64,000 bases of DNA. Origin: Ichthyophis bannanicus. Taxonomy: Eukaryota > Chordata > Amphibia > Gymnophiona > Ichthyophiidae. This document shows, piece after piece, positions 23,113 to 32,959 of the stretch. Positions within the stretch are counted from its first letter, which is position 1, and every line of letters begins with the position of its first letter. The notes under the pieces were generated by a model. That model was given only the letters and a program-made list of their open reading frames with translations. It was not told the DNA's origin and did no database searches. Both the position numbers and the translations under genes were made by a program. Location: contig CM066045.1 in assembly GCA_033557465.1 (NCBI GenBank), positions 130,593,596-130,657,595 of the forward strand. The letters run 5' to 3'.

Positions 23113-23205
23113 CGGGGAGCGTTACTGGAGGTGCCGGAGCCTAAGAACAGCTGCGGAGGAGGAGCCCTGCAGATCCGCCCCCCTGGGCCATCATAAAATC
23201 ATCGG
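23006..23205 (-). repeat. Two 110-bp tandem units at ORF1 5' end
   Basis: GGGAGCGTTACCGGAGGTGC (23006) and GGGGAGCGTTACTGGAGG (from 23115) start two units. Both continue through AAGAACAGCTGCGGAGGAGG and CTGGGCCATCATAAAATC. They span the beginning of the ORF1 frame and its upstream region, like the monomers in some L1 promoters. Confidence 0.85.
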
Positions 23206-23600
23206 CCCACCGCGGAACGCAACCCGCGGGTGTGCACCTGTGGTCACGTGCCCGAAGGGGCGTGACCAAAGGGGCATGTCACGCCCCTTTGCAGCCCCTT
23301 CGGAGTCTTGAGGAGGTCTGAGAGGTATTCGGGACCTATATGGGTAAACGACGGAAGAAAGTGTTTCCAGCTGTGGGTGCTAAGGCCCCTAAAACCGTGG
23401 GGCCTATGGATCGTCATCTTCAGGCTACCCAAGTGGAACAGTTGTAGAGTGTGATGTATCTTCGAGGTCCCTGAGCACTGTCTCAGATTTGTCCTCTAAT
23501 GCGCTGGGGTCTGCCCTACCCAGTCAGGGTATGTTGGTAGAGAGGATGCAGTTGGATTCTGTAAAAGTTGCACCGACTTACCTCCCATTGCGCGAGACCA
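23206..23600 (+). mobile_element. Second L1-like 5' end, divergent
   Basis: A GC-rich stretch (ACGCAACCCGCGGGTGTGC, GGGGCGTGACCAAAGGGG) leads to an ATG at 23340. The short frame to 23447 begins MGKRRKKVFPAVGAK and includes GPMDRHL, in the style of L1/Tx1 ORF1 N-termini, then breaks. It points away from the minus-strand element, giving two L1-like 5' ends head to head. Confidence 0.5.
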
Positions 23601-23604
23601 ACAA

Positions 23605-24129
23605 ATAAAGAATTACAATAATCTAACTGAGAAAAAATTAAAGCACAGTTCACTGAAATTGAATTAAGATATGGCTACAATTGATGAATTGGCCAAAGAA
23701 TAAAGGAGGAATCACGTACTTGTCATGAAACCTGGTGCCTCTTGGAAAGCTGTAAATCAATCCATATGCTGGGACTCTGGAAAAGACATCAAAATGGACA
23801 AACAACCTCCCCACCAGCCTCAGTCAACCAAAGGCACTCTGTCTAGTAACATTAACGACAGCAGTTGCAACCAGTTATTCAATAAATTCAACTTCTACTA
23901 AATCACCTTTCCCAACCTCAAAGTCCCACTAGGGAAAGTGAACAGAATTCAGGTATCATCCATACGGAAGTAAAGGTGGAATCCAGCTGCTCTCATTACC
24001 AAAGAAAGGGGGCCCAGATAGAGATTAAATAAGTAGAGAGCAAAAACCTCCCCCAGAGGGGCCCCCTGTGCCAGAATCCAGGTCCCAGAATACTTATCAC
24101 CCATGTTTACAATCTGTTCGCTCCCTGTA
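23605..24129 (-). pseudogene. LINE reverse transcriptase, downstream half (split gene)
   Basis: Minus-strand translation of about 24115-23949 reads GTWILAQGAPLGEVFALYLF, then NLYLGPLSLVMRAAGFHLYF and RMDDT. These are the RT motifs normally written QGxPQG and YADDT, so the catalytic box is altered to RMDDT and the Gln of PQG to Leu. The upstream half of the same RT lies at 25474-25767, separated by the Penelope insertion and a CR1/L3 fragment. Confidence 0.7.
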
Positions 24130-24144
24130 AAATACATGCTTACC
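24130..24144. repeat. Target-site duplication, left copy (15 bp)
   Basis: AAATACATGCTTACC, repeated exactly at 25312-25326, flanks the inverted-repeat insertion. Confidence 0.9.
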
Positions 24145-24211
24145 AAGTAACACAAAGAAGCAAGAGACGTGATGAATATGGATGACCAGCAAATGTTTAT
24201 TCTCGAAGAAT

Positions 24212-24248
24212 CCCAACGCGTTTCGGCGCTAACGCCTTGCTCAGGGGG
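24212..24248 (-). ncRNA. Hammerhead-like motif, core mutated
   Basis: Minus-strand counterpart of the motif at 25167-25204. Stem II (GGCG, loop TTAG, CGCC), GAAA and the ACGCGTT stem III plus cleavage triplet are all kept. The core reads CTGAGCA instead of CTGANGA: the base at plus-strand 24239 puts C where the catalytic G8 should be. Stem I is also one pair shorter. It should not self-cleave. Confidence 0.7.
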
Positions 24249-25166
24249 AATGCAACTTAAAAACATAAACAAATTTAAATAAACATTCATACAAACAACT
24301 ACTAAAAATACTTGTAAAAAAAACATTAATAAATGATAATGATAATTCAATACTTAATAAAAGTAAAGTAATACGAGAAAACAACCCCATTAGGTTTATC
24401 TACAATTGTGTACATATAAATCGATACTTAGTGTAAATAAATTGTTCATATTGAATATAACTTCTACAAACGCAGGACATTGAAAAATAAAACCATAACA
24501 TTAAAAACATATACATGAACAGGACACCAGGTAAATTAATAATAATGATGCATGAACATCTTATTTAAAACATTTGTTATTACATAGTGTAACTACTAAT
24601 GATATAACAATCTAGGCAACATTATCTCTTTGAATGCATTATGCTTTTGAAATAATCGCCGCTATAATTGCTAAACCTTAATATATTATGTTAAAAGTAC
24701 ATCTTCAGGTTAGTCACACAGTATATATCTTTCCCATGGAGTGAGTCAAATAGCTCTATTAATGTCTTTAAAAGATGGAATGGTTTTGTATATTAAGCTA
24801 TGTATATATATACCATAAGAAAAATCCATAATATAGTTTGATTAGAACCTAGTTTGATCAGAATCTATTTACAGTTCAACAACAACTAATACAACCACTA
24901 TAGTTTTAATTATTTATTCATTATTCATCAACTTTTATAAACAATATAGTTTTTAAGTTCTATATAATGCTGATTATATTTAATATGTTTGAACGTTTTT
25001 ATGATTAATGCACTTTTAACATAATACGGGGTTGTTTTCTCGTATTACTTTACTTTTATTAAGTATTGAATTATCATTATCATTTATTAATGGTTTTTTA
25101 CAAGTATTTTTAGTAGTTGTTTGTATGAATGTTTATTTAAATTTGTTTATGTTTTTAAGTTGCATT

Positions 25167-25204
25167 CCCCCTGAGGAAGGCGTTAGCGCCGAAACGCGTT
25201 GGGG
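25167..25204 (+). ncRNA. Minimal hammerhead ribozyme of Penelope type
   Basis: Stem I is CCCC (25167-25170) with GGGG (25201-25204). The core is CTGAGGA (25171-25177), matching CUGANGA. Stem II is GGCG/CGCC with a TTAG loop (25179-25190). GAAA follows at 25191-25194, then a two-pair stem III, AC-GC-GT (25194-25199). The cleavage triplet GTT has its H17 at 25200. A short stem III of this kind is characteristic of hammerheads in Penelope-like elements. One extra unpaired A (25178) sits between core and stem II. Activity is inferred from the intact core, not shown. Confidence 0.75.
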
Positions 25205-25311
25205 TTCTTCGAGAATAAACATTTGCTGGTCATCCATATTCATCACGTCTCTTGCTTCTTTGTGTTACTTGGATGGTACTGCGAGAGCGCTGCTCCTTGC
25301 TGTGTTGTTCC

Positions 25312-25326
25312 AAATACATGCTTACC
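25312..25326. repeat. Target-site duplication, right copy (15 bp)
   Basis: AAATACATGCTTACC, exact match of 24130-24144. Confidence 0.9.
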
Positions 25327-25459
25327 CACTGGACAAGCAGCATGGAATTTGTGTACCTCTGAGAACCTGACAGGTGCTTATGGCCTGGATTGGCCACTGT
25401 TGGAGGCAGGATACTGGGCTTGCTGGACCCTTGGTCTGACCCAGTATGGCATATCTTAG
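25327..25459 (+). mobile_element. CR1/L3-type 3' end fragment
   Basis: GCTTATGGCCTGGATTGGCC, GGATACTGGGCTTGCTGGAC and CTGACCCAGTATGGCATATC match the 3' end of the element at 6500-7196. Confidence 0.8.
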
Positions 25460-25473
25460 GTTCTTATTCAAAA

Positions 25474-25767
25474 CTATATAATAATCTGTCCACTAATACA
25501 GCATCCCATGGTATCAAGCAGTATGTCATGATTAATGGTATCAGACGCTACAGAAACATCTAATAATAGAACCTCACACAGATTTCTATCCAACGCTCCA
25601 TGGATTTCATCGAGCAAGGCCATCAAAAGTTTCTCAGTGCTTTTATGATGACAGAACCTTGTCTGACAATCATCCGATATCGGAAATTCTTCTATATAAT
25701 TCAGCCATTGAGAAGCATGCACGGGGGGACTGTATGGATGGAGCGTAACTGCAGCCTCAAGGGTCAC
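25474..25767 (-). pseudogene. LINE reverse transcriptase, upstream half (split gene)
   Basis: Minus-strand translation includes QTRFCHHKSTEKLLMALLDE and LLLDVSVASDTINHDILLDT, the RT palm region normally written QSGFR...STE...LDLSAAFDTIDHDILL. The first catalytic Asp is kept. It continues, after two insertions, at 24129-23949. Confidence 0.75.
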
Positions 25768-25779
25768 CCGTCATAGAAT

Positions 25780-28125
25780 ACATGGTATACACATATCACT
25801 GCACTGATTTAGGCACCACCAGCTATGTCTGCTTTAGGGCAGGCATAACTGATGTGCCCAGAGTACAGCGCGTCAGTAAGCAGCTTTTTTAGAAAGTAAG
25901 GCACATATGTTCGCCACTTTATAAAACAGGGTAACTGCGTACACACACGGGGATGCATATGGTCTACACAGGAGGGTTACAAAATTAGCCTCCACATATC
26001 AAAATTGTGGAAGTGAGCCTATTTTGAGTGCGAATAGAGAAGTATTTTGGGAGGTTATTTGCTGCAAGAGGTTAGTTTGACTACAGAAAGTATTTTATTC
26101 AACTTGCCCAGACTTTTGCTATTAAGGGATGATTCATTAAGCTTTTTATTAGTAAGGTGCATCTGTATCTTAAAATGTGTTGTGTGTTACTGAAGCATTC
26201 TCTTTTGGGGTATTGGTGAATGCATTACATGTGCTGATCTTAATGGAGCAATTTGAAGCCAAGACTTCCCCTAAGAGGAAGCAGCTTTATCTGTCCATCT
26301 GGGGAGATACATTAACCCCCTGTTTCAGAGGGCTGATAGTATGCTCCTAAATATTTTGGACTGATAGGTGGAGCCCCCTGGTTTTAAGGGGTTGGCTTGC
26401 ATGTGCGTGAGGATTGGTGGTGGAAGGGGGGTTGAGGATAGATGGAAGTGGTGACCCTGGATCCAGGAGAGGTTGAGGGAGAGAGAGGTTGAAGGAAAGA
26501 GAGGTTTCGGGGGTTCCATTTAGTTTGTTCTTCCATTGGCTCATTTGTTGTCTTCCACTTCATCATGGGATATTAGAGAGAACTACCCTTCTTAAGACAT
26601 GTTTTTCTGAGAGAGGTTTTGGTGCTTCTCATAGGGAAAGGGAGGTGAGCATGGGAGAATTTCTAAAGTGAAATAATTAAAATGTGCACTGTTCAATCCC
26701 TGTACTCCATGGTTCACTTTTGTGTAGTTATTTTTTATACATTATGTATTATGGGTTGTTGGTATGGTGGTTTGTTCTGTTGTTCATGTTTATTGCAGAA
26801 TTTTACTGGTCATGCCACCATTCACACTGCTTTACAATAAGAAAAAAGTCTTAAATATAGTGAAAGTTAACAAAAATAAGTAACAGAGTACCAGATGGAC
26901 CCAGTGGCGCAGTCCCTGATTATTAAAGGTGTGCTGCACAAAATTATTTGTTCGTATTATGTACAATCCCAGGATCTTTGCATGTTCCAAGTTACTTGTG
27001 TATATTCTGAAGCACTATCCAAACGGACAGCAGCACTGACTATATGGATTATTTGAAACCATCCAAGTTAGCTGTTTCAAAATATGTTCTCCATGCAGCT
27101 GAATATTTACCCCTCTCTCTCTCCCTCCCTAAATATATATATAAATATTTAAAGGCCGGGCGCAATGTTACTATAGGATATGATTCACAGGAAACCTTGA
27201 AGAGACACAGAGCGATGAGAAGCAAAGAGCCAGCTGCGCCTCCTGAAATTCCTGAGTAGTAAGCGAGCCTTGCCGCTGACGAGTTCTTTTAACTGGAAGG
27301 TGAGGATATGCACAGCCCACTTAACTTGGCATAGAAAACATCAAGCTCATGGGGAAAAGTCAAATTAAAAGTATAAATCAGTTGACTCCTCGTTGAATCA
27401 TAGCAGCCTGTGATATCCCTTCCAGCTGCAACTATATTGTCCACAGAAGGAGCTGGTGGAAGCATCTTCCAGGAAGGATCTTGAATGGATTCTGCTGCAG
27501 CAGGTGGATGTGTGCTAGCTACCTATTCTCAGTTTATTCCTGTCTTGCGCACATGTTGCTAGAAAGGTCGCTGAAATGATAAAAACACATCAACTGTGCA
27601 GGCAGAAATGCACCGAGACTTTTCCACAGGATAACGATGGTGCTGGGTGCATCAACCTCCTCTCACATGAAGAAATCAAGATGGATTACTTTTCCTCATA
27701 TCCGATTGCGGGCTGTCATTTATTTGATATCATATATATATATGGGTGACCACAGTCTTTGATTTATTTTAATCTTTTTAGTGCATCTCCTGGTGTAACT
27801 GAAGCTCCTCTGTTCTTGTCTCCTCCTGCAAGGAGCATCTAAGTATCAGACCCATATTCAGTGTCACTGGATGAATCGTGGCCACAAAGGAGAGAGTAGA
27901 AAGGAAAATGAGAACAGCAGCCATAATGGAATTTTGCTGCTTAAACGTCTTCTGCATTGCCTACCACGGTCTCGAAAGCACTCACAAGCCATGCTCTAAG
28001 ACCAGGAGACGGTAATATTTAGCAGAAGTTCAATGGTGTCTGATATTCAAAAGCCTTGTTCTTTTCCAGTGCTCCCTAAGGAAATGCAATTGTGAAATGC
28101 ATTATATATCATTTTAATTGTCTCA
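25780..28125. other. Long unassigned stretch
   Basis: About 2.3 kb without a recognisable gene or repeat family. Short simple-sequence patches occur at 26460-26510 (GAGAGA) and 27110-27150 and 27730-27745 (TATATA). The small minus-strand frames at 26325-26566 derive from the GA-rich patch. Confidence 0.4.
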
Positions 28126-28126
28126 T

Positions 28127-28195
28127 CATAACATAGCACATAATGGCAGAAAAGGACCAACCGACCATCCACACCATTAAGCATATATTGTGACT
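28127..28195 (-). mobile_element. CR1-type 3' end fragment
   Basis: CATAGCACATAATGGCAGAA and GGACCAACCGACCATCC are the complement of the CR1 3' end also seen, in plus orientation, at 32995-33055. Confidence 0.55.
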
Positions 28196-28203
28196 GTCTA
28201 TAG

Positions 28204-31200
28204 CAGGCATGTCCAACAGGTAGATTGCGATCTACCTGTAGATCGCGGAGGGGTCAGAGGTAGATTGCCAACCCCACTTGGCTCCATCTCTCCAGCAGCT
28301 CGCCCCATCGCTAGGAGAGAGCTCGTGCCGGCAGGTCGTCTGCCAAAGGCTTGCCGCCACTGCTGATCTTTTGCCTGTCTTTTTTCCCTGCCTGTGGGTG
28401 TATCGGGGGCGCTTGTTGTTTTGTGCCAATAGTTTGTGGGTACCCCAGGGGGCCGCTGCCCACGCCCCGTGACGAGACGCCACAGGCCTGGCGTCATACC
28501 TGGTCTCCTGCCTCTCAGAAGCACCCATTCCTGCCCCCACCCCAACACCCCTTAGAAGTGTGTTATATACCGGGCGATATCCATTCGCCTGGTGGGCTTT
28601 ACCTGAATACACTTACCGTATTAGTTGTGTCGTGTGCTGGTCATTGGTCGCTTTATAGTTCGCTTTCATTGAACGTTTCGGGCAGACACAACAAAGTGTC
28701 AAGAATTTGGTGATTTTGGCGGGCTTTTCCAATTTTGTTCTAACTTGCCTATGCCTTGCCTTCAAATTGGTTCAAACCACTGTGACTTTTGCTTGCCTCT
28801 GCAATTTTATTTTGCCTAGCCTTTGCCTTGATTCTACACTACAATTTTATTTCGCCTTGCCTTTGCATTGATTCTACACTGTGTGCAGAACTTATTAAAT
28901 CGCGTGTGGTGGTATTTGAACTTGTTTGGCGGTATTTGATTTTATCTGGTTTGCTGAACAGGTGTTTGAGTTTTCTTGATGATTGTTTGGTGGTATTTGA
29001 TTATTGGTGCCAGTATGATTAATTCTTATTTTTACTTTTAGAACTGCATATGTGGTTTTGGCATCTCCAGTCCTTGTATTGCACATCATCCAGAGGTCTT
29101 CAGTTCCTGTTGATCTTTAATACTTTGGGACAGTGACAGTTTTGGACCAAATTCAGCCAGTGCTTATACTAACTTAGCAGATTTGGCCTTCTTACATCCA
29201 GCCATCCCAGTATAACGAAGATGAGTGTTCCAAAGAAGAGCAAAACCTACTACTTTCATGATGAATGGGAAATAGACTACTTCTTCATCATGGTGAAAGA
29301 CAAGTGTTGTTGTCTAATTTGTAACGCCCCAGTATCCTTGCCCAAAAAGGGTAATCTGGAAGGTCATTATAAGGCTCTGCATAGCAATACGTTTGATGCT
29401 GATTTTCCACCCAAAAGTGAAATTTGTAAACTGAAGCTCACAGAACTTAAATCGAAATTGGCTACTCAGCAACAGTTGATGGCGAAGCCAAGGTCACATT
29501 CGGTCAATGCAACCATAGCATCCTTCAAGGTCAGCAACCTGATCGCAAAGAAATGCAAACCTTTCACTGAAGGGGAATTTGTAAAAGATTGTTTTCTTGA
29601 AGCAGCTGACAATCTTTTTGAAGGATTTAAAAATAAGAAAGAGATCATAGCTGCTATTCAATATCTACAATTGTCAAGAAACACCGTCGTGCGGCGAATA
29701 GAAAAGATGTGTGGAGACACAACTGAACAATTGTTGGAGGATGTTTCAAATTGTGTTGCTTTCTCACTCCAACTGGATGAATCTACAGACATAAGAGACA
29801 TAGCCCAGTTACTAGTCTTTATCCGGATGGTTTTTGAAGACTTCAGTGTTAAAGAAGAACTACTTGGAATGATTTCTTTAAAAGGGAAAACTACCGGTCA
29901 GGAAATATTCAGTTCTTTCCATTCTTTCGTGAGAAAGTGTAATCTTCCATTGCATAGACTTGTTTCCATCACTACAGATGGAACAAGAGCAATGACAGGT
30001 GAGGTTAACAGTTTCATAGCCCTCTGTAGACAGCATGATGACTTCCCAGCTTTCCTTTCTTACCACTGCATCATTCACCAGCAAGTTTTAGCAAGCAAGA
30101 GACTCAATACAAAGACTGTCATGGACATCACTTTCAAACTTGTAAATTCAATTTGTGGAAGATCACTTCAAAGACGGTTTTTCAATCTTACTCTTGATGA
30201 AGGGGTAGCGAAAATCATTTTGCACACAGATGTAAGGCGGCTAAGTAGGCACACATTTCTGCAAAGGTTTCGTGATTTGCTGAATGAAATAAGACATTTT
30301 TTGAAGGAGAGGGGAGATGAACATGCAGAGTTGGAAGATGAGGAGTGGTTATGTGATCTGGCATTTCTCGCTGACTTTACAGGTGAACTAAGTGATATGA
30401 ACTTTGAACTACAAGGTAAAAACAAATGCATTGGCGAGATGATGAGTACAGTTTCATCCTACAAGAGCAAATTTGAGCTAATGATGGCTGACCTTGCAAA
30501 GAACGCTTTTGATCATTTTCCTAATACACAGGACCATCTGGGACAATATCCAAATTTTGTTTTTCAGAACAAGAAGTATGTGACAGAAATCTGTTCTGTT
30601 ATCCAGGAATTCGAAAATAGATTCTGTGACTTCCAAAAAATTGGAACAGTTGTGGAGTACTTGTCATACCCATTCAAAGTAGATGTGGACATTAAAGAAA
30701 CTGCAGCTGCCTTCAGTAAAAATTACTCATTAAACAAGCCATCTCTTGAAAACGAAATATTAACTCTTAAAAATGACATTTTTCTCAAGACCCGTGCTGA
30801 GCAAGAATCGTTTTGGAAGCTAGTGCCTAGAGACAAATTTCCCAACTTGAGAAGATGCAGTGAAGCTATACACTTCTGTTTCAGTTCAACTTATTTGTGT
30901 GATTCTGCGTTTTCCCATCTGAAAATGACAAAGAGTACACAACGTTCCAACATGACAGATGAACATCTCCAGGATTCCCTGAGACTGGCCCTCACACAAT
31001 ATTCACCCAACTTCAAAAAGCTGGTGGATGAAATGCAGACTCAGACATCTCACTAATGAGCAAGAGCGAAATATTAAAGATTGTGCAAGATCAGCCTGGA
31101 TCAATACTCGACCTAAATTTAACACAAATTACTCAATAAAAGTTAAAGAAAGTTATTAAGACAGTTAAAGAAAGTTATTACTCTATAAAACTTTAAGAAA

Positions 31201-31460
31201 AAATGTACTTTCCATTTCCCCTCGCAGTTCTTACTGGATCTTCGTATCTCTGTTTTGTTTTTGCTTAATTTGCTTAACAACTGATCACATCCAAGTAAAT
31301 GACAGAAGGTTCATTAAAAATGGGGGGGGGGATCCTCCAACTTTATCGGGTTAAAATTTAATTTGAAACTAATTTGAAACTTAATTTTCATGGTGGTAGA
31401 TCACCGGCACTTTTGGCTGGAAAAAGTAGATCACGACCTGTTCGAAGTTGGATATGCCTG
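28204..31460 (+). mobile_element. hAT transposon, complete, 3,257 bp
   Basis: The ends are CAGGCATGTCCAAC and, inverted, CAGGCATATCCAAC (13 of 14). The flanking octamers GTCTATAG (28196-28203) and GTCTATAT (31461-31468) match at 7 of 8, the 8-bp duplication expected for hAT. Subterminal TAGATC-type motifs recur at both ends (TAGATTGCGATCTACC at left, TAGATCACG at right). A single open transposase frame lies inside, with about 1 kb of 5' leader. Clean ends and an uninterrupted frame suggest relatively recent insertion. Confidence 0.92.
29221..31056 (+). CDS. hAT-family transposase, intact 611-residue frame
   Basis: The ATG-initiated frame runs uninterrupted to a TGA-region stop. Residues 31-54 form a short zinc finger (C31, C34, H49, H54), a BED-like DNA-binding module. 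The RNase H-fold core follows: D186 in LQLDES and D253 in TTDGTRAMTG are the expected catalytic acids, and C283-H286 (YHCIIHQQ) is the CxxH motif of hAT insertion domains. The C-terminal dimerisation segment covers about 540-595 (SSTYLCDSAFSHLK, then MTDEHLQDSLRLAL). I could not assign the third acid with certainty. The protein is of the type related to host genes such as GTF2IRD2, EPM2AIP1 and ZBED5-like genes (recalled). It lies inside TIRs with a TSD, so it is a transposon gene and not a domesticated one. Length is typical for this subgroup. Confidence 0.92.
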   Translation: MSVPKKSKTYYFHDEWEIDYFFIMVKDKCCCLICNAPVSLPKKGNLEGHYKALHSNTFDADFPPKSEICKLKLTELKSKLATQQQLMAKPRSHSVNATIASFKVSNLIAKKCKPFTEGEFVKDCFLEAADNLFEGFKNKKEIIAAIQYLQLSRNTVVRRIEKMCGDTTEQLLEDVSNCVAFSLQLDESTDIRDIAQLLVFIRMVFEDFSVKEELLGMISLKGKTTGQEIFSSFHSFVRKCNLPLHRLVSITTDGTRAMTGEVNSFIALCRQHDDFPAFLSYHCIIHQQVLASKRLNTKTVMDITFKLVNSICGRSLQRRFFNLTLDEGVAKIILHTDVRRLSRHTFLQRFRDLLNEIRHFLKERGDEHAELEDEEWLCDLAFLADFTGELSDMNFELQGKNKCIGEMMSTVSSYKSKFELMMADLAKNAFDHFPNTQDHLGQYPNFVFQNKKYVTEICSVIQEFENRFCDFQKIGTVVEYLSYPFKVDVDIKETAAAFSKNYSLNKPSLENEILTLKNDIFLKTRAEQESFWKLVPRDKFPNLRRCSEAIHFCFSSTYLCDSAFSHLKMTKSTQRSNMTDEHLQDSLRLALTQYSPNFKKLVDEMQTQTSH

Positions 31461-31468
31461 GTCTATAT

Positions 31469-31773
31469 GATATCACTCCTGGCCCAGAAGGGTTTTATCA
31501 TATCCTTAAGAAACTGAGATTCCCAAAATAATTTTTATAAAGAAAAGAAATTTTAAAATATCTTCACTCCATTCAGTCATGCTCGAAAAGTTACTTCCCC
31601 TGACACATCAGCAGAGGAAAGTTGCATCAGGTTTATTCCTTCTGCTGGGGGATGATACACAAGATTATTGATTTATGGTGGAGTAGCTGAAGGATTAGCA
31701 AAAAAAAGAAATGGAAAAACTACAGTGCACAGATTTAGGAGATGATTTCCAGGGGAATTTATAGTTAGTGAAT
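31469..31773. other. Unassigned sequence
   Basis: No gene or repeat recognised between the hAT element and the next MITE. Confidence 0.4.
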
Positions 31774-31776
31774 TAT

Positions 31777-32157
31777 GGGGTATGTTTACTAAAATGCATT
31801 CAGCCCCAAAACAGCACAGGGCTAAAAAATGCAGGCATACCTAGCATGTCCCCATGTGGTCAGCGCAAGTCCCATACCATCCCCATTCTAACCAGTTTTC
31901 TGCAATTAAAGTGGGTGCACTTAACGCCACCCATTGAGGTGATGGTAAGTGCACCCACACTAAGGGCAACATTGCTGGTTAGCATGCATCAAAGACGCCT
32001 GCTGTAACTGCAGTGTGCCACTCTGCCCCTGAACCGCCCCGTCCCACATGAAGCTTGGATTAGATACATTTTTGTCATATGGTAACAGTTACCATGGCAT
32101 GTTTGGCACATGCTAAACCTCACGCTAACCATTAGCACACCTTTGTAAGCATGCCCC
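31777..32157. mobile_element. MITE with GGGGTATGTTTACTAAA end, 381 bp
   Basis: The left end is GGGGTATGTTTACTAAAATG. The right end, read inward, is GGGGCATGCTTACAAAGG. TAT lies on both sides (31774-31776, 32158-32160), a 3-bp duplication as in PIF/Harbinger-type elements. The left terminus shares its first 17 bases with the 3.9-kb element at 54515. Confidence 0.7.
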
Positions 32158-32160
32158 TAT

Positions 32161-32940
32161 GTGAAATAATATTTTAAAGCATTGGGCAGGGCTTATTTCT
32201 GACTATAATGTATAGTAAACTGCAGTTTAGGTTGCTGTCAACAGAGGGCAATGCTGTCCCTAGTGTCTTATGGAAGGTGCCACTAATAATTCCTATAAAC
32301 TGAGAGCCCTTATGATAAAATGGATGCTTTGTTTGACTAACCCACACCCATAAATTGGGCTAGTGCATAAGAAGGATATCACAAAAGGGGTGACTGAGGC
32401 TTTTGATTTATTGCATGATGTGACTTTTGGTCATATACACAAAACCTTTTTCCCCATAAAGTGTAATCTTTTTTGTAACACATGGCAAAGATTTTCAGGG
32501 GTACAATTCCATGATTCTCTGTAAGAAGGATGTTACAAATCTGAAGTGCCCAGTCCAGTTTCAATATCCAGCACTCCGCATATGGCGCTTGAGGTTTCAG
32601 CCTGATCCAATACCAAATCAACAGGGGAAGAATCTAATTCACAAACTCTTGTTGAATTCTAGTCAGTCTATATCCAGTTTCTCTTTTTACAAAGGGAGTC
32701 TACTTGCATTTGCACAAAAATATCTGTGTGTACCTGTTTTAGTGATGGAGAGATCATTGCGAAGACTGCTGACTTTTCATAGGTTTGAGTACGAGCGCTA
32801 ACTTCAGCCAACAACCCAATTTCCTGACTTTGTGCTCAAGACTGGCCCTGTCTTCTCTTCATTTTCATGTTGCTCACGATGGCACCATACTCTCATTTAG
32901 GAGAACTCCTCTAGCCCCCAGAGCCAAGGGCGATTTCAGA
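32161..32940. other. Unassigned sequence
   Basis: No gene or repeat recognised. Confidence 0.4.
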
Positions 32941-32959
32941 CCCAACTGAAACCCTTTCA

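Larger units (their letters stand above)
21857..23205 (-). mobile_element. L1/Tx1-type ORF1-only element (HAL1-like)
   Basis: On the minus strand the order is a GC-rich 5' region with two 110-bp repeats (23006-23205), an ORF1-type frame to 22087, about 215 bp of UTR with TTGATGTGGACTTGATTG, and a 14-base poly-A (T-run 21857-21870). No ORF2 endonuclease or RT lies between ORF1 and the poly-A, so the copy has the same layout as mammalian half-L1 (HAL1) elements. Whether this is a family state or a private deletion cannot be decided from one copy, but the fragment at 2788-3110 has the same ORF1-UTR-polyA junction. Confidence 0.65.
24145..25311. mobile_element. Penelope-like inverted terminal-repeat insertion, 1,167 bp
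   Basis: Two arms of about 244 bp (24145-24388 on the minus strand and 25028-25270 on the plus strand) are inverted, near-identical copies around a 639-bp AT-rich spacer. 41 bp beyond the right arm complete the insertion. A perfect 15-bp duplication flanks it. Each arm holds a minimal hammerhead-type motif, a hallmark of Penelope-like element terminal repeats (pLTRs). No Penelope RT or GIY-YIG endonuclease is present, so this is a short, non-autonomous or severely truncated copy. Confidence 0.75.

Noticed and set aside
24145..25270. Two independent Penelope fragments that happen to face each other
   Set aside because: A single exact 15-bp duplication brackets the pair, so they inserted together.
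29221..31056. A domesticated host gene derived from a hAT transposase
   Set aside because: It sits between matching TIRs with an 8-bp TSD and has no introns, so it is simply the transposon's own gene.
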